A stretch of 56,718 nucleotides of DNA from Deltaproteobacteria bacterium. Its GTDB lineage: Bacteria; Desulfobacterota; Desulfobaccia; Desulfobaccales; 0-14-0-80-60-11. The stretch lies in assembly GCA_016875015.1 (NCBI GenBank), contig VGSJ01000010.1:1-56718 (forward strand), read 5' to 3'. Both the position numbers and the translations under genes were made by a program. Every line of letters starts with the position of its first letter. Within the stretch, counting starts at the first letter, position 1. The notes under the pieces are model-generated. The model saw only the letters and a program-made list of their open reading frames with translations, had not been told where the DNA came from and did no database searches. This document shows positions 1-9,233 of this stretch, piece after piece.

Positions 1-65
1 GATACCACAGAATTAATATTAAGTGAACAGTATTGGATTTAGGGGGATTATTAAGCACGTATTTA

Positions 66-100
66 ATCCCCCCTTACCCCCCTTTAGAAAAGGGGGGAAG
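66..100. repeat. G/C-run palindrome upstream of rpoZ
   Basis: A stem of six C plus TTT pairs with AAA plus six G at 77-97, preceded by another run of C. No T-tract follows on either strand, so it is more likely a dispersed hairpin repeat than a terminator. A related C-run/G-run hairpin sits at 51076-51098. Nothing coding is visible in 1-303. Confidence 0.4.
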
Positions 101-176
101 AAAAAACCTAAATTTTAATGCCATATTAATTATGAAGCGTCACACTAACCTTACGAGCTCAGAGGCGGAGGCCCAT

Positions 177-198
177 AACCGGGGGCGCGCCGGTTTTT
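177..198 (+). terminator. possible intrinsic terminator of a gene left of the window
   Basis: Stem AACCGG (177-182) pairs with CCGGTT (190-195) around a seven-base GC-rich loop and runs into a short T stretch. It lies just before the rpoZ promoter, as expected for the end of an upstream plus-strand unit. The stem is short, so the call is tentative. Confidence 0.4.
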
Positions 199-208
199 AC
201 CTCGATTT

Positions 209-237
209 TTGACATGCAGCCCCAAAAAAGGTAAAAT
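209..237 (+). promoter_or_regulatory. sigma70-type promoter of rpoZ
   Basis: TTGACA at 209-214, a 17-base spacer, and TAAAAT at 232-237. This is a near-consensus housekeeping promoter and predicts a transcript start near 244, leaving a leader of about 60 bases before the rpoZ ATG. The ribosome binding site AGGGAG is at about 291-296. Confidence 0.7.
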
Positions 238-303
238 AAACCAATCCATAAAATCGTTTTGCCTATCAACCTTCACGCACTGAGGAAATAAGGGAGTTCA
301 TCT

Positions 304-519
304 ATGGCCCGGGTTACGATTGAGGACTGCCTGGAACAAGTACCGACTCGCTTCGGCCTGATCCATCTGGCGGCCAAGCGGGTGCGCCAAATTTTCCGCG
401 GGGCGCCGGTTTTGGTCAAAGGGGACAACAAAGAGATCGTCATGGCCCTGCGGGAGATCGCCGCGGCTAAAATCGTGCCTACTACCCCCTTAAAAGCCCT
501 GCCGGAACCCGAAGCCTAA
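304..519 (+). CDS. rpoZ: DNA-directed RNA polymerase omega subunit
   Basis: Omega is a small subunit that aids assembly of RNA polymerase by binding the beta' subunit. The 71-residue product has the usual layout: an N-terminal start (MARVTIEDCLEQV), a central basic helix (AAKRVRQI) and the conserved segment around DNKEIVMALREIA. The length is normal for the family. The ATG follows AGGGAG by about seven bases, and a near-consensus promoter lies about 70 bases upstream. The usual neighbour gmk is not seen: right after the stop there is a truncated transposase on the opposite strand whose open frame overlaps the last 30 bases. The original downstream context has therefore probably been replaced by the insertion. 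Confidence 0.93.
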   Translation: MARVTIEDCLEQVPTRFGLIHLAAKRVRQIFRGAPVLVKGDNKEIVMALREIAAAKIVPTTPLKALPEPEA

Positions 520-1449
520 TAATCCCCGCCCCTCGCGCCCGGATTCGCCGTTGCCGCCCTCCCGGGTGGCGCGGCCGTCAATGGCGGACTTCCGGCCCTG
601 GCAGTTTTGGGCCACATGGGGCACGGCCTTCAGGCCCCGCATGGCCTGGACGAATCCCCGGGTATCATAGGCCTTGTCGCCGCCCACGGTAATGCGGTGC
701 CGGCCGGGAACGGCCTCCACCATGGCCTCGGCCGCCTCCCGCTCGGCGGTGCCGGTAGCCGCGGTGAGGCGGGGCGAGATAATCAGGCCGTGGCGGTTCT
801 CCATCAGCACCTGCCCCATGAAGCAGAGCTTGGCCTCTTTGCCCTTGCGTAACAGCCGGGCCTCGGGATCGGTGGTGGAGGCGTGCGTCTGGTTCAGGCG
901 CCTTTCCCCATGAAAGTCCACTTCCGGGTTGCGACCGCCGCCGTCCTCGGGGGGCGGGGCGTCCTTGGGGCGGAAACTCTTCAGGGAGGCCCAGGCCTCA
1001 ATCAGGGTGCCGTCCACGGTGAAATGCTCGTCCGACAGCAGCCTGGCGATCTTCACCTGCTCCAAAATGCGGGCTAAAAAGGCCGCGGCCAGGTCCGAGT
1101 CGAGAAAGCGCTCCTGATTCTTGGAAAAAACGGAATGGTCCCAAACCTTGTCGTCCATGGAGAGCCCCACAAACCAGCGAAACAGGCGATTGTAATCCAA
1201 CTGCTCCATCAGCAGTCTGGCGCTGCGGATGGTGTACAGGATTTGCAGCAACAAGGCGCGGAGCAGCTTCTCCGGGGGGATGGAAGGGCGTCCCTCCCGG
1301 GAATACATGGCCTGAAACTCTCCGGACAGTTCGGCCAGGGCTTGATTCACCATGTCCCGGATCGGCCTTAGGGGATGATCCTGGGGCACTCGAGCTTCGG
1401 GGGAAAGGTAGCTGAACATGGCTTCCTGCTGCACATCGGCACCGCGCAT
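490..1449 (-). pseudogene. IS5-family transposase, 3' end truncated
   Basis: The protein matches the common IS5-group transposase: the N-terminal DUF772-like part (LRPIRDMVNQAL, RPSIPPEKLLRALLLQ, MEQLDYNRLFRWFVG), then a DDE nuclease with VDGTLIEAW (first Asp) and GDKAYDTR (second Asp). Homology stops near AIDGRATR (about 555-565). The part that normally carries the catalytic Glu is absent and replaced by a low-complexity tail that runs into the end of rpoZ on the opposite strand. It should therefore be inactive. The 5' end is intact and lies next to a recognisable terminal repeat. Confidence 0.8.
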
Positions 1450-1557
1450 AATGGCTGCCTACAGATAACACATTGTTATCGTTGAATATAACACTTTTTT
1501 AGCATTATGCGCAGCGTTATTTAGGGGTTAGCAAGAAAAGAGTTTTTCAACAGCCTG
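555..1557 (-). mobile_element. truncated IS5-family insertion sequence
   Basis: One end is visible at 1540-1557, reading GAGTTTTTCAACAGCCTG, a typical outer end for this IS group. The other end is missing because the element breaks off inside the transposase gene at about 555-565, some 40 bases past the rpoZ stop. The AT-rich 1450-1535 stretch is the promoter side of the transposase. Confidence 0.65.
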
Positions 1558-1650
1558 ATATTACTGGGCGGTGCTAACCTGGGGTTCTTAGACCGTCACC
1601 CCGTAAGAATCTGCGAACCAAGAGCGTGGCATCTTCAAAATCTAAAAAAA

Positions 1651-1679
1651 TTGAGTTCGAGAAAAACTTGTGCTATCTT
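1651..1679 (+). promoter_or_regulatory. possible promoter for the kelch gene
   Basis: TTGAGT at 1651-1656, a 17-base spacer and TATCTT at 1674-1679. It would give a leader of about 200 bases before the ATG at 1890. Apart from this, 1558-1889 holds no gene or repeat that I can recognise. Confidence 0.3.
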
Positions 1680-1889
1680 GCGTTCAAAAACACGATTGGG
1701 CCACCAAAAAGGGAACTTCTTCGGGATATCCTCCCCGGACGGCAAGTCTAAAACAAATTTTCACTCGCGGCGGCCAAGGCTACCGCAGAATCTTGGACTA
1801 CGTTTTGTAAAAAGTGGTAAATCAATCCTCAGAACCTGTTCAGGAAAATTTAAAACCCGGACCCCCCGCACGTAGCAGGAGGAGGATCA

Positions 1890-2636
1890 ATGTCGGGAAC
1901 CAGAAACTATTTCTTCAGTAGCTTGTGCCGGACATATGGCCTGGTCGTCCCCTTTGTCGTAGCGGTTCTATCTATCGGTCTGGTTTCGTCAGGGGCGGCC
2001 CTGGCGGGAACGTGGTCCCGCACCGGCCCCCTCGTCACGCCCCGGGACTCGCACAAGGCCACCCTCTTGAACGATGGCCAGGTGTTGGTGACAGGAGGCT
2101 TTAACCGGACGCCCGAGGCTTCTACTTACCTGGCCAGCTCGGAGCTGTACAACCCGGTTTCCGGGAGCTGGTCGAATACCGTCGGCGCCCTTAACAACCC
2201 CCGCGCCGGACATACCGCCACCCTCCTGAACACCGGCCAAGTGTTGGTGGTAGGAGGCCGAAACAGCAGCACCTACCTGCAAACTTTGGAACTCTACGCC
2301 CCGGGGACCAAAATCTGGTCATACACTTTTGGTGCACTCAGCACCCCCAGAACCGGACACACCGCCACTCTCCTGAACGATGGCCGGGTGCTGGTGGTGG
2401 GGGGCCGGAGTGCCAGCTCGACTTACCCGACCACTGCGGCATATTATCACCCGCCCACCCAGACCTATGGCGGGATTGTCTCCCCCTTGGCTACCCGGGA
2501 AGGGCACACCGCCACGCTGCTGGCCAACGGCAAAGTCCTGGTTGCCGGGGGCTGGTATGGAGTTTCTTTAGAACGCGTAGAGCTTTATCGGCCGCGTTCC
2601 ATATCTGCGATTCTCAGCCTGTTCTTACTGGAATAG
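1890..2636 (+). CDS. secreted kelch-repeat (beta-propeller) protein, short
   Basis: An N-terminal signal peptide with a hydrophobic core at about 18-38 and an ALA-type cleavage site (LAG) is followed by four tandem kelch units. Each has the core [PT]R.[GS]H.ATLL.[DNT]G.VLV.GG, at about residues 53-70, 104-120, 155-171 and 205-221. Such repeats form one blade each and usually come as five to seven to close the propeller. Here the protein ends soon after the fourth glycine pair with a hydrophobic tail (ISAILSLFLLE), so it may be 3'-truncated. The ribosome binding site GGAGGAGG is strong. A structural or binding role outside the cytoplasm is likely; no ligand can be inferred. Confidence 0.7.
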   Translation: MSGTRNYFFSSLCRTYGLVVPFVVAVLSIGLVSSGAALAGTWSRTGPLVTPRDSHKATLLNDGQVLVTGGFNRTPEASTYLASSELYNPVSGSWSNTVGALNNPRAGHTATLLNTGQVLVVGGRNSSTYLQTLELYAPGTKIWSYTFGALSTPRTGHTATLLNDGRVLVVGGRSASSTYPTTAAYYHPPTQTYGGIVSPLATREGHTATLLANGKVLVAGGWYGVSLERVELYRPRSISAILSLFLLE

Positions 2637-2685
2637 CGGGTTGGCCGGTCTGCAAGTTCGTTTCTTCTTCATTCCCGGTGTCTCA

Positions 2686-2711
2686 GGCGCGTGGCTTAGC
2701 GGTAACGCGCC
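2686..2711. terminator. hairpin between convergent genes
   Basis: GGCGCGT (2686-2692) pairs with ACGCGCC (2705-2711). It lies between the plus-strand kelch gene and the minus-strand cyclase gene. There is no T-tract, so termination is uncertain. Confidence 0.25.
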
Positions 2712-2723
2712 CCTCTGGGTTTA

Positions 2724-5185
2724 TTAATAAATAATCTCAAACACTTCCTGTTTGTCCTTTTTTCCTTTCACCTCTTTGGAGGTTAACTGTTTGACCCTGG
2801 TCTCTGACCCCAGGCAATCCAGAGTTTCCCGGGTGATGAGAATCTGGCCGGGCTCAGCCAAACCGCAGAATCGGGAGGCAATATTGACGGCATTGCCGAT
2901 GATGGTAAATTCCATGCGCTCCGGTGAACCCACGTTCCCCAGATAGACCTCGCCGGTGCTGATACCGATGCCGATTTCCACGGTCTGGGGCAAGTCATAG
3001 CGCTTTTGCCAACGCTCAGCCAGGACGGGCATCTGGTGCATCATTTGAATAGCCCCGGACACGGCGTTCCGGGCCGAATTCCTCAAGGGAATCAGGCTGC
3101 CAAACATCGCCACGATGGAATCACCAATATATTTGTCAATGGAACCTTGATGCTCAAAAATAATCCGCACCATTTCTGTAAAGTACTCATTGAGAATTTT
3201 CATCAACTGATCCCGGGGGGTAACCTCCGTCATTTTGAGAAAATCCCTGATGTCAGTGATTAATACCGTCACCTCCTTGAGAGCTCATTCCAATCTGACC
3301 TGGACATCTTTCTTCATGATGTCCTCCACCACTTGGGGAGAGAGATAACGGGCCAGATTAAGGCGTACCGTCTGCTCCTTTTGGATTTGCTCCGCGAGTT
3401 GGGCATTTTCTATGGCCACCGCTCCCTGATTGGCCAGGGTGGTTAGCAGGTCAATATCCTCCCGGTTGTAGCAGTGTCCGGATTTTTTCTGGCCCACCAT
3501 CAGGACCCCCTTCACGTCATCCTGGAAGATCAACGGGAGGGCCAGACAGGCCCCAGGGCCTTGAAGCGCTCCTGGCATGGTTCTTTGATGGGTGAATAGC
3601 CGGGTGTTTCGAGAATATCATACTCGGTGATCAGCCGTTTTTCCCGGATAATCGCGACCAGCAAGGGATCGTTATAGGGCAGGTGCATGGTCTGAACCAT
3701 GTTGCCGGAGTGTTTTCCCTGATCCGAGATAAACAGGCTCAGGCACGTCTTTTTTCCCGGGTCCAGGAGCACCACCCCCGCAGAGCCAAGGGACATTTCC
3801 TGCCGAACCACAGTGATAATGCGGGTTATGACCTCGGTTAGGTTCAGTACCGAGGCCAGGGCGTTACTTGCCGCGAGCACCGCTTGCTTGTAATCCACTA
3901 CCTTGCGGAAAAATAACCGGTCCACGCTATGCTGGACTTTGCGATTTATGGGGTTGAAAAAAAACACCACGAGGACGGCAAGGAGCAAAGGATACACCTG
4001 TTCGGAAAATTCGCCGAAGAGCGGTTGGAATACCGCGGTGCGAAACAACACCTGCATCATGAAATAAGCGGACCCCACTATGGCAGTCATGATGGTATAG
4101 CCTAAGGTTCTCTTGATATAGACATCTACGTCAAACAGGTTGTGTTTCACGATGGCATAGGCGATGGCGGCGGGAAAGAAGACCACGGGCGCCCGTAACC
4201 AGGGGCTGCCGATAATTCCTACGTTCACGGGGACGATGCCGTAAATGGTAAAGATATTAGCCAGGGCCGGAACCGGAAAAGCCAGGGCCGCCCCGAACAG
4301 CACCACTTTAGCCCGCCGGCGGGCGATGCCCGGGGCGCCGCCGAACCAGGCGGAAAACGCTGAAATCAGGAGGGCGGCGGCGCAGAAGAAGGTAAAAAGC
4401 GTAACCAGCTGGTAGACCTTCGCAATAACCGGGTGTGGATAAGAGAGCTGCAGAGAGATGATTAACAGGGCCGCCAATCCATAAGGGAGAATTTTGAGAT
4501 AGGGGTATCTTTGAAAGGTCTTTCGAGGTTCAGGGAAAACCAGACTGAGATGGATGGTTGCCGCCGGGAAGAGGGCGCTGGCCAGCAGATAGATCCGTAT
4601 GCAGCCCCCGTGGGTGGCGATGACGTCGAAGTTGAGCAGATAGTGTAATCCGACAAAATAACAGGCAAGCAGGAAGGCCCAACTCACTTCGGTGTCCGGC
4701 TTCATGACAAAGACCAGGAAACCGCACAGCCCATAGATAACGCCGGTTATAAAATAAAGCCCAAAGATGTTAAAAAAATCATAAATATCAAACGGCATGG
4801 TGGGCAAGATAACCGCGAATACCTGTCCGCGCCGGTTCACCTGATACGCAATGGGGTCCCCGACCGGGGTCTGCTCGACGACTTTCTCTAATGCCAGACT
4901 GGTGGCAATCTCTTGGTTATTGGCCTGCACAATTTTGTCGGGGTATCGCAATCCGGCTTTGCTCCCGGTCCAATGGGGCTGGCTTATACCGGTGACGATC
5001 AGCCTTTCATTAACCAAAAAACCAGAAAAGGGCTTGTCAATCCAAGCCAAGGCCTGAATGAAACATCTCAGGCCGATAGCTAAAAAAATCAGCACCATGA
5101 CCACGAGGACAATCCTGCTGGAAATTTTAGTTACCGCGGTGCCCGGCAACGGTTTTTCTTCGCGCAAAGTTGTTTCAGTGGCCAT
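2724..5185 (-). pseudogene. membrane PDZ/GAF class III adenylate cyclase, broken by a frameshift and a nonsense codon
   Basis: One gene is spread over three open segments. Part 1 (5185-3530) has a TM helix at about 25-42, a PDZ-like extracytoplasmic domain (about 52-130), seven or more TM helices (about 135-405) and the start of a GAF domain. Part 2 (to 3285) completes GAF and the segment before the catalytic domain (ARYLSPQVVEDIMKK). Part 3 is a class III cyclase domain with VLITDIRDF, YIGDSIVAMFG and a late GNAVNIASR. Parts 1 and 2 are joined by a one-base loss in a G run (3551-3554 on the plus strand). Parts 2 and 3 are in the same frame, separated only by TGA at 3285-3287, where relatives have a codon such as GGA. 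The start overlaps lnt by 11 bases, suggesting a two-gene operon. Either a pseudogene or sequencing error. Confidence 0.75.
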
Positions 5186-6734
5186 GATCTGCTTTTCGAT
5201 ATACTCTTTTGAAAATAACCAACAAGAGTAATGAGAAAAAAATTACCATAGTTAAGTATGAAAAAACCTCGCCGTACCTGGTGTAGAAACTGGTCTGCTG
5301 ACGACGAGGGAGAGTTCTGGTCAAAAAACCTTCTACGAAGAGACATTTTCCCCGGTCGGCCACTATCCCCGATATCCGTCCCCAGGGATCAATCACGCAG
5401 GAAATGCCGGTATTGGCAGCCCGGGCGACGGTGACACGATTTTCCACCGCCCGGAATACGCTCATCATGACAAATTGGTGGGGTGCAGCCGTATCTTCAA
5501 ACCAGGCTTCATTGGTGACGTTGACGATAAACTCGGCGCCCCGGGCGACAAACTGCCTTACCAAGTCGGGGAAAATATTCTCCCAGCAGACGGCCACCCC
5601 AAACTTAATCCCGTTGAGCTCAAAAATCGTATAGTTCTGGCCTGGAATAAAGTCCCCGGCATGGGCCGCCAGTCGTTGGGGCCAGGGCCAGGCCTCCCGG
5701 TAAGGCAGGTACTCGGCAAAGGGCAACAGATAGATTTTGTGATGATAGCCGGTAATCGCACCCTCGGGGGAGATGAGAAATACGCTGTTATAGCGGTGGG
5801 TCAGCACCCAGTTAGGCTCTCCCAATTTAGGGCGCTGAGCGCTCCCCAGCAAAAGATGGGTTCGGATGCTTTGGGCCAGCGCCAAGACGCTGTGCGTCGC
5901 CTGGGAGTCTTGCAAGAACGCTCCGGGAACCGCGGACTCGGGCCAGACCATCAGGGCGGGGCGGTCTGCCTGGGCCGCTTGAGTGGTTAACCGGCAATAT
6001 TTTTCCAGAATCATGGTTCGATATTGGTTCTCCCATTTCAGGTCTTGGGGAATATTGCCCTGGATCAAGCAGGTCCTGATCCCCTCTCCGGCGGGCTGGG
6101 CGGACAACGCCCAGAATCCATGGAAGAGGGCAACGGTTGCCGCCCCAAGCGTGGCCAGGGCATAGGGTAACAGGCGCATTTCGCGCCGGGAAGGACTACC
6201 CCGGCTCCCGGCGACCAGTGCCAGGAGGATTTCGCTCAGGAGGGCGTTAACCAGGACGATGACAAAGGAGATGCCGTAGACCCCGGTGAACGCGGCCATC
6301 TGGATAACCGGCAAAACCTGGTATTGAGACTGGCCCAAGAGGGCCCAGGGCAAGGCCAGGAACCCCGCATGTGACCGCAGATATTCCAGGGACACCCAGA
6401 TCACCGGGGCCGCCAGCACGGGGGAAAGTCCACCCCGGCGAGTGAGAAAGCTCAAGGCCAGCCCAAACAAACCCCAGTAAGACCCCAGGTAGACCCCGAG
6501 GAGCAAAAAATCTGTCCGGGTGAATCCTGGAATCACGTTGATCCAGGAGAAGATTCCCATGAAAAAGCTGATCCCGGCCAGATAGGCCAGGGCCCCGGCC
6601 GAGGCCGGGCCGCTTCTCCGGATGGCTGCCAACAGGGGAACCAGGCCGATCCAGGCCAGGTAAGCCGCCTCGAAACGCGGGAAGGCCGGAATAAGCAACA
6701 AGGCAGAAGCCAATGACAGGAATATTCTCAGCAT
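5175..6734 (-). CDS. lnt: apolipoprotein N-acyltransferase
   Basis: Lnt adds the third acyl chain to the N-terminal cysteine of lipoproteins in the inner membrane, so they can be sorted by Lol. The 519-residue protein has about six N-terminal TM helices (1-210), a periplasmic nitrilase-fold domain (about 218-470) and a C-terminal TM helix (about 489-508). The catalytic triad is visible: Glu266 in MVWPES, Lys333 in HHKIYLLPFAEYLP and Cys383 in VAVCWENIFPD. These are very close to E. coli numbering (E267, K335, C387). WFEDTAAPHQ and the loop ENRVTVARAANTG also fit. It is translated just ahead of the damaged cyclase gene with an 11-base overlap. Confidence 0.95.
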   Translation of the reverse strand: MLRIFLSLASALLLIPAFPRFEAAYLAWIGLVPLLAAIRRSGPASAGALAYLAGISFFMGIFSWINVIPGFTRTDFLLLGVYLGSYWGLFGLALSFLTRRGGLSPVLAAPVIWVSLEYLRSHAGFLALPWALLGQSQYQVLPVIQMAAFTGVYGISFVIVLVNALLSEILLALVAGSRGSPSRREMRLLPYALATLGAATVALFHGFWALSAQPAGEGIRTCLIQGNIPQDLKWENQYRTMILEKYCRLTTQAAQADRPALMVWPESAVPGAFLQDSQATHSVLALAQSIRTHLLLGSAQRPKLGEPNWVLTHRYNSVFLISPEGAITGYHHKIYLLPFAEYLPYREAWPWPQRLAAHAGDFIPGQNYTIFELNGIKFGVAVCWENIFPDLVRQFVARGAEFIVNVTNEAWFEDTAAPHQFVMMSVFRAVENRVTVARAANTGISCVIDPWGRISGIVADRGKCLFVEGFLTRTLPRRQQTSFYTRYGEVFSYLTMVIFFSLLLLVIFKRVYRKADHGH

Positions 6735-6769
6735 GCACGTTTCTGGTCTGTCGGCGCCACGGGCTGGAT

Positions 6770-6895
6770 CTACACGCCACCAGGCGGAGATCCAGCCGCG
6801 CCTCCCGCCGTTCCCTGGACCGCGGTTCCCGTGACGATGCTGGTGGCGAAAAATAATGCCGCCAATGTCAGCATCAACTCTCTGCGACTCAACAT
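6770..6895 (-). CDS. small signal-peptide-like protein (41 aa)
   Basis: ATG at 6895 opens a 41-residue frame with a charged start (MLSRRELM), a hydrophobic stretch of about 12 residues and a Gly/Ala/Pro-rich tail. The SRRELM followed by a hydrophobic core resembles a Tat-type signal peptide. The tail after a possible cleavage site is only about 18 residues. There is no strong ribosome binding site. It sits 35 bases upstream of lnt on the same strand, so it may be a leader gene, the stub of a deleted exported protein, or chance. Confidence 0.35.
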   Translation of the reverse strand: MLSRRELMLTLAALFFATSIVTGTAVQGTAGGAAGSPPGGV

Positions 6896-7024
6896 TTCAG
6901 GCCTGCACTCAACTGTCGATTAATTGCCATTGATTTAGGATAGCGGCCAAAAATTTTTGTCTTCACGGTGAAGAGTGTCTCTATCACCCCCTTTTAGCAA
7001 CAGGTATCCAGTTACATAAAACTA

Positions 7025-7300
7025 CTAAAAGAAAACATTGAGAAGCACCCGGATATATTTGGAGGCCAGAAGTCTATTGTTACCCGCGAATCTATCCCGG
7101 TATTGCACGGAGAAGGTAAGAGGTACCGGAAAGCTGCCCCTTTTATAGAGGGGTAAGGTGCTTAAACCGAGGCTGACCCGATAGATTTGTTCCATATAAT
7201 TTGTCTGGGCCTCCAAAGATGCGTAATTTAATCCTTTATTACCGTGGACCTGTTCGCTCTGCCCCTGAGGCCAGGGCTTGGCCTAATACCTGATAACTTA
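7025..7300 (-). pseudogene. C-terminal fragment of an outer-membrane beta-barrel protein
   Basis: The open minus-strand frame ends in a pattern typical of the last strands of a beta-barrel: alternating segments (IYRVSLGLSTL, PVPLTFSVQYRDRFAG, ASKYIRVLLNVFF) with a C-terminal Phe, the recognition signal for the BAM complex. The upstream part of such a protein is missing, and the frame runs back to about 7300 without a clear start. An internal ATG at 7216 could start a 63-residue piece. I read it as the 3' remnant of a porin-like or transporter gene; the family is unknown. Confidence 0.4.
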
Positions 7301-7303
7301 AGG

Positions 7304-7807
7304 TCAGGGGCCGTAACTCAACTTGGTGTGAACCGTCGCCCTGGGAAGGTTTCCATCCCAGCTAAGGCTGTCAAAGCTTTTGACATATATCTTCCCATCT
7401 CCCAGGATCGGAAGCCCTTGGACCTTTTGCAGGTTTAAATCAAGCACTTTGGCACCCGGGAACATAAAATTGAGATCTTCAAGCGTCAATTGATAAAAAT
7501 TGAAGGTGGGCAAAGTTGGAAAGAAAGATTGAAACTTTACCTGCACTCCTTTCTCCCCGGTTGCCGGGACAAAAGTTCCCACAAAGGTGGCTTTCACTCC
7601 AGAAGCCACAGTTTTGGAACCTGGCCAAGGCCCCATTTCCGGCTCCAGGGTGGCTACCCCGTAAATAAAGGGGCCAATCAATAATTCGGGGTTTATATCC
7701 CCAGCAGGTCCCCCTCCGGCCAAGGCCGGCGCCGCGGCGCCCCCCAGTGCCAGGGCTACACCCAAGCAGGTGAGCAAAAATGCCATACGCCCTTTAGGCC
7801 ACAACAT
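7304..7807 (-). CDS. secreted protein of unknown function
   Basis: A 167-residue protein with a clear Sec signal peptide (positive start MLWPKGR, hydrophobic core about 8-25, Ala-rich cleavage region APALAGG). The mature part, about 135 residues, is beta-rich with repeated aromatic and Gly/Pro residues and no cysteines. The ATG at 7807 follows AAAGGAGG by eight bases, which supports the start. I do not recognise a family. It lies directly upstream of a barrel-protein fragment on the same strand, so the two may once have been co-transcribed envelope proteins. Confidence 0.65.
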   Translation of the reverse strand: MLWPKGRMAFLLTCLGVALALGGAAAPALAGGGPAGDINPELLIGPFIYGVATLEPEMGPWPGSKTVASGVKATFVGTFVPATGEKGVQVKFQSFFPTLPTFNFYQLTLEDLNFMFPGAKVLDLNLQKVQGLPILGDGKIYVKSFDSLSWDGNLPRATVHTKLSYGP

Positions 7808-8449
7808 GGGTTTGTCCTCCTTTTATTGCGGTTGATGGTTTTTCCGGATTAATAGGCACAGGATTCTGACCATTTTGACCTTCGTGCTCCGCCCTCCTTC
7901 AACCCGACGCCCCTGTCACCGAATATTGACTTGGTTCGTCGCCAAGGGCCTCGATGTACCGTTGCATGGGAAAAATCCCCGTTGCCGCGCTCAACGTTGC
8001 CTTGAGTACGCCGATAAGTGGACTGTGGGGCATCTGGTTCTGCCGCTAAGGAAAAAAACCGATGGAATACGCCCCTTGCTTATTTGCCAAGGGGGCAAAC
8101 TGGCGGTTTACTGAGAAGGAGGGTATGAACTGGGAGGATTGGCTATCTTAAGAAGAAGCAGAATACCGAAGTTACCCCCCCCTAGAATTTAAAACTATAT
8201 TTCACGTTTAGTATGGCTAAATCTCTTTGTCAATAAATAATACAAGTTATAAAACAAGGTATGCCAATAGCACGCACAGATGTCCGGTTTTCATAGCACA
8301 TAAAATGTCCGGTTGATTTTTTTATGGTTTCCCTTAACCTGGGTAGGTCTCGCCGGAGGATAGGGCAACGCTGGGGAGCGACCCGAGCGCCGGCGGGACG
8401 TCCGGGGAAGAGAGGGAAGCCGAGCGCTTCCCCTTTCCTATTCAGGGCC
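7808..8449. other. gene-free stretch with IS-like ends
   Basis: No convincing gene. Two direct copies of TGTCCGGTT lie at 8281-8289 and 8306-8314, 25 bases apart, resembling the repeated ends of some insertion sequences. The same core TGTCCGGTT forms the ends of the element at 51104-51386. The remaining open frames lack ribosome binding sites and family features. Confidence 0.4.
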
Positions 8450-8987
8450 AGGTTTCGTGCGTATGCGGAAAAGCTGCCCACCGCGTTGGGTCATGCAGAC
8501 CGGGTGGAACCTTTCCGGGCTTACTGCACGGGCCTGTTGTTGCCTGTTGAGCGCAAAAGTGTCGAACCCATGGCGGCACAACTTGCTCCGGGCCAGGTGA
8601 GCGCCAAACACCAATCCCTGCATCATTTTGTGGCCAAGGCCGCTTGGCGTGATGATGCGGTGATGCGGGCGGTTCGGGATTACGTCCTGCCGAAGATGCA
8701 GAGTCAGGGGCCGAGGCTGGCGGGGATTCCACCATCATGCCACCCTGTGTATTGCCGCCTACGGCTTCCTGGTGGCCGAGCGCAGTTCTTTTCCCCCTCC
8801 GGTCCTGACATCCGGTCAGCCTTTACGCGACCTCAAGTACCCGAAGGTTGGCAGCCGAGGGGATCCTCCCCTCAGGCCGGAGCGACATAGCCCATATTCC
8901 ATTGCCACCATAAAAATGAAACCCATGATCCTTCTGTCAAACAATCTGCCTCGGCGCCCCTGCTGTCATCGGACTAACAGCCAATGA
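8450..8987 (+). pseudogene. IS701-family transposase remnant with internal deletion
   Basis: The N-terminal part (8450-8705) matches IS701-type transposases: ALGHADRVEPFRAYC, LLLPVERKSVEPMAA, HQSLHHFVAKAAW and RDYVLPKM. The C-terminal part, in another frame from about 8708, also matches: GWRGFHHHATLCIAAYGF, LVAERSSFPPP and PERHSPYSIATI. The catalytic core of about 250 residues between them is missing, and the join is out of frame. The remnant ends at the normal C-terminal stop near 8987. It cannot be active. Confidence 0.75.
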
Positions 8988-9142
8988 GATCAGTTGATGA
9001 CGCAGTAGTATTATGCCGGGCGGCAATGATCCGGGATAGGGAACTCTTATATCCGCACCATTAAATTTTTCCATATATCATGTTCTTTCCAAGCGCCATT
9101 GTTTCACTAAAAACTTGATTTCTAAATTCAGGGTACAAGGCC

Positions 9143-9229
9143 CTATAATATTTCCAAAAAAGCGCCTAATGCAATTAGGATAAGAAGGTTAATCAGCAAG
9201 ATTCTGGTTAGGGTTTTAGCGCGGCCCAT
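9143..9229 (-). CDS. possible 28-aa hydrophobic peptide after hldE
   Basis: ATG at 9229 follows GGAGAGG about ten bases upstream, the site lying within the end of hldE. The 28 residues are basic at the N-terminus, then almost wholly hydrophobic (LLINLLILIALGAFL). It could be a small membrane protein or the truncated N-terminal anchor of a lost gene. Nothing further is coding in 8988-9142. Confidence 0.3.
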   Translation of the reverse strand: MGRAKTLTRILLINLLILIALGAFLEIL

Positions 9230-9233
9230 TTTC

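Noticed and set aside
77-97. Hairpin as terminator
   Set aside because: Strong stem but no T-tract after it on either strand; treated as a repeat.
1651-1875. A 74-codon plus-strand frame before the kelch gene
   Set aside because: No ribosome binding site, basic low-complexity product and no family likeness; the stretch fits a promoter and leader better.
3285-3287. Selenocysteine insertion at the in-frame TGA of the cyclase gene
   Set aside because: The position is a variable linker usually held by a small residue, no selenoprotein logic applies, and a separate frameshift in the same gene points to decay or error.
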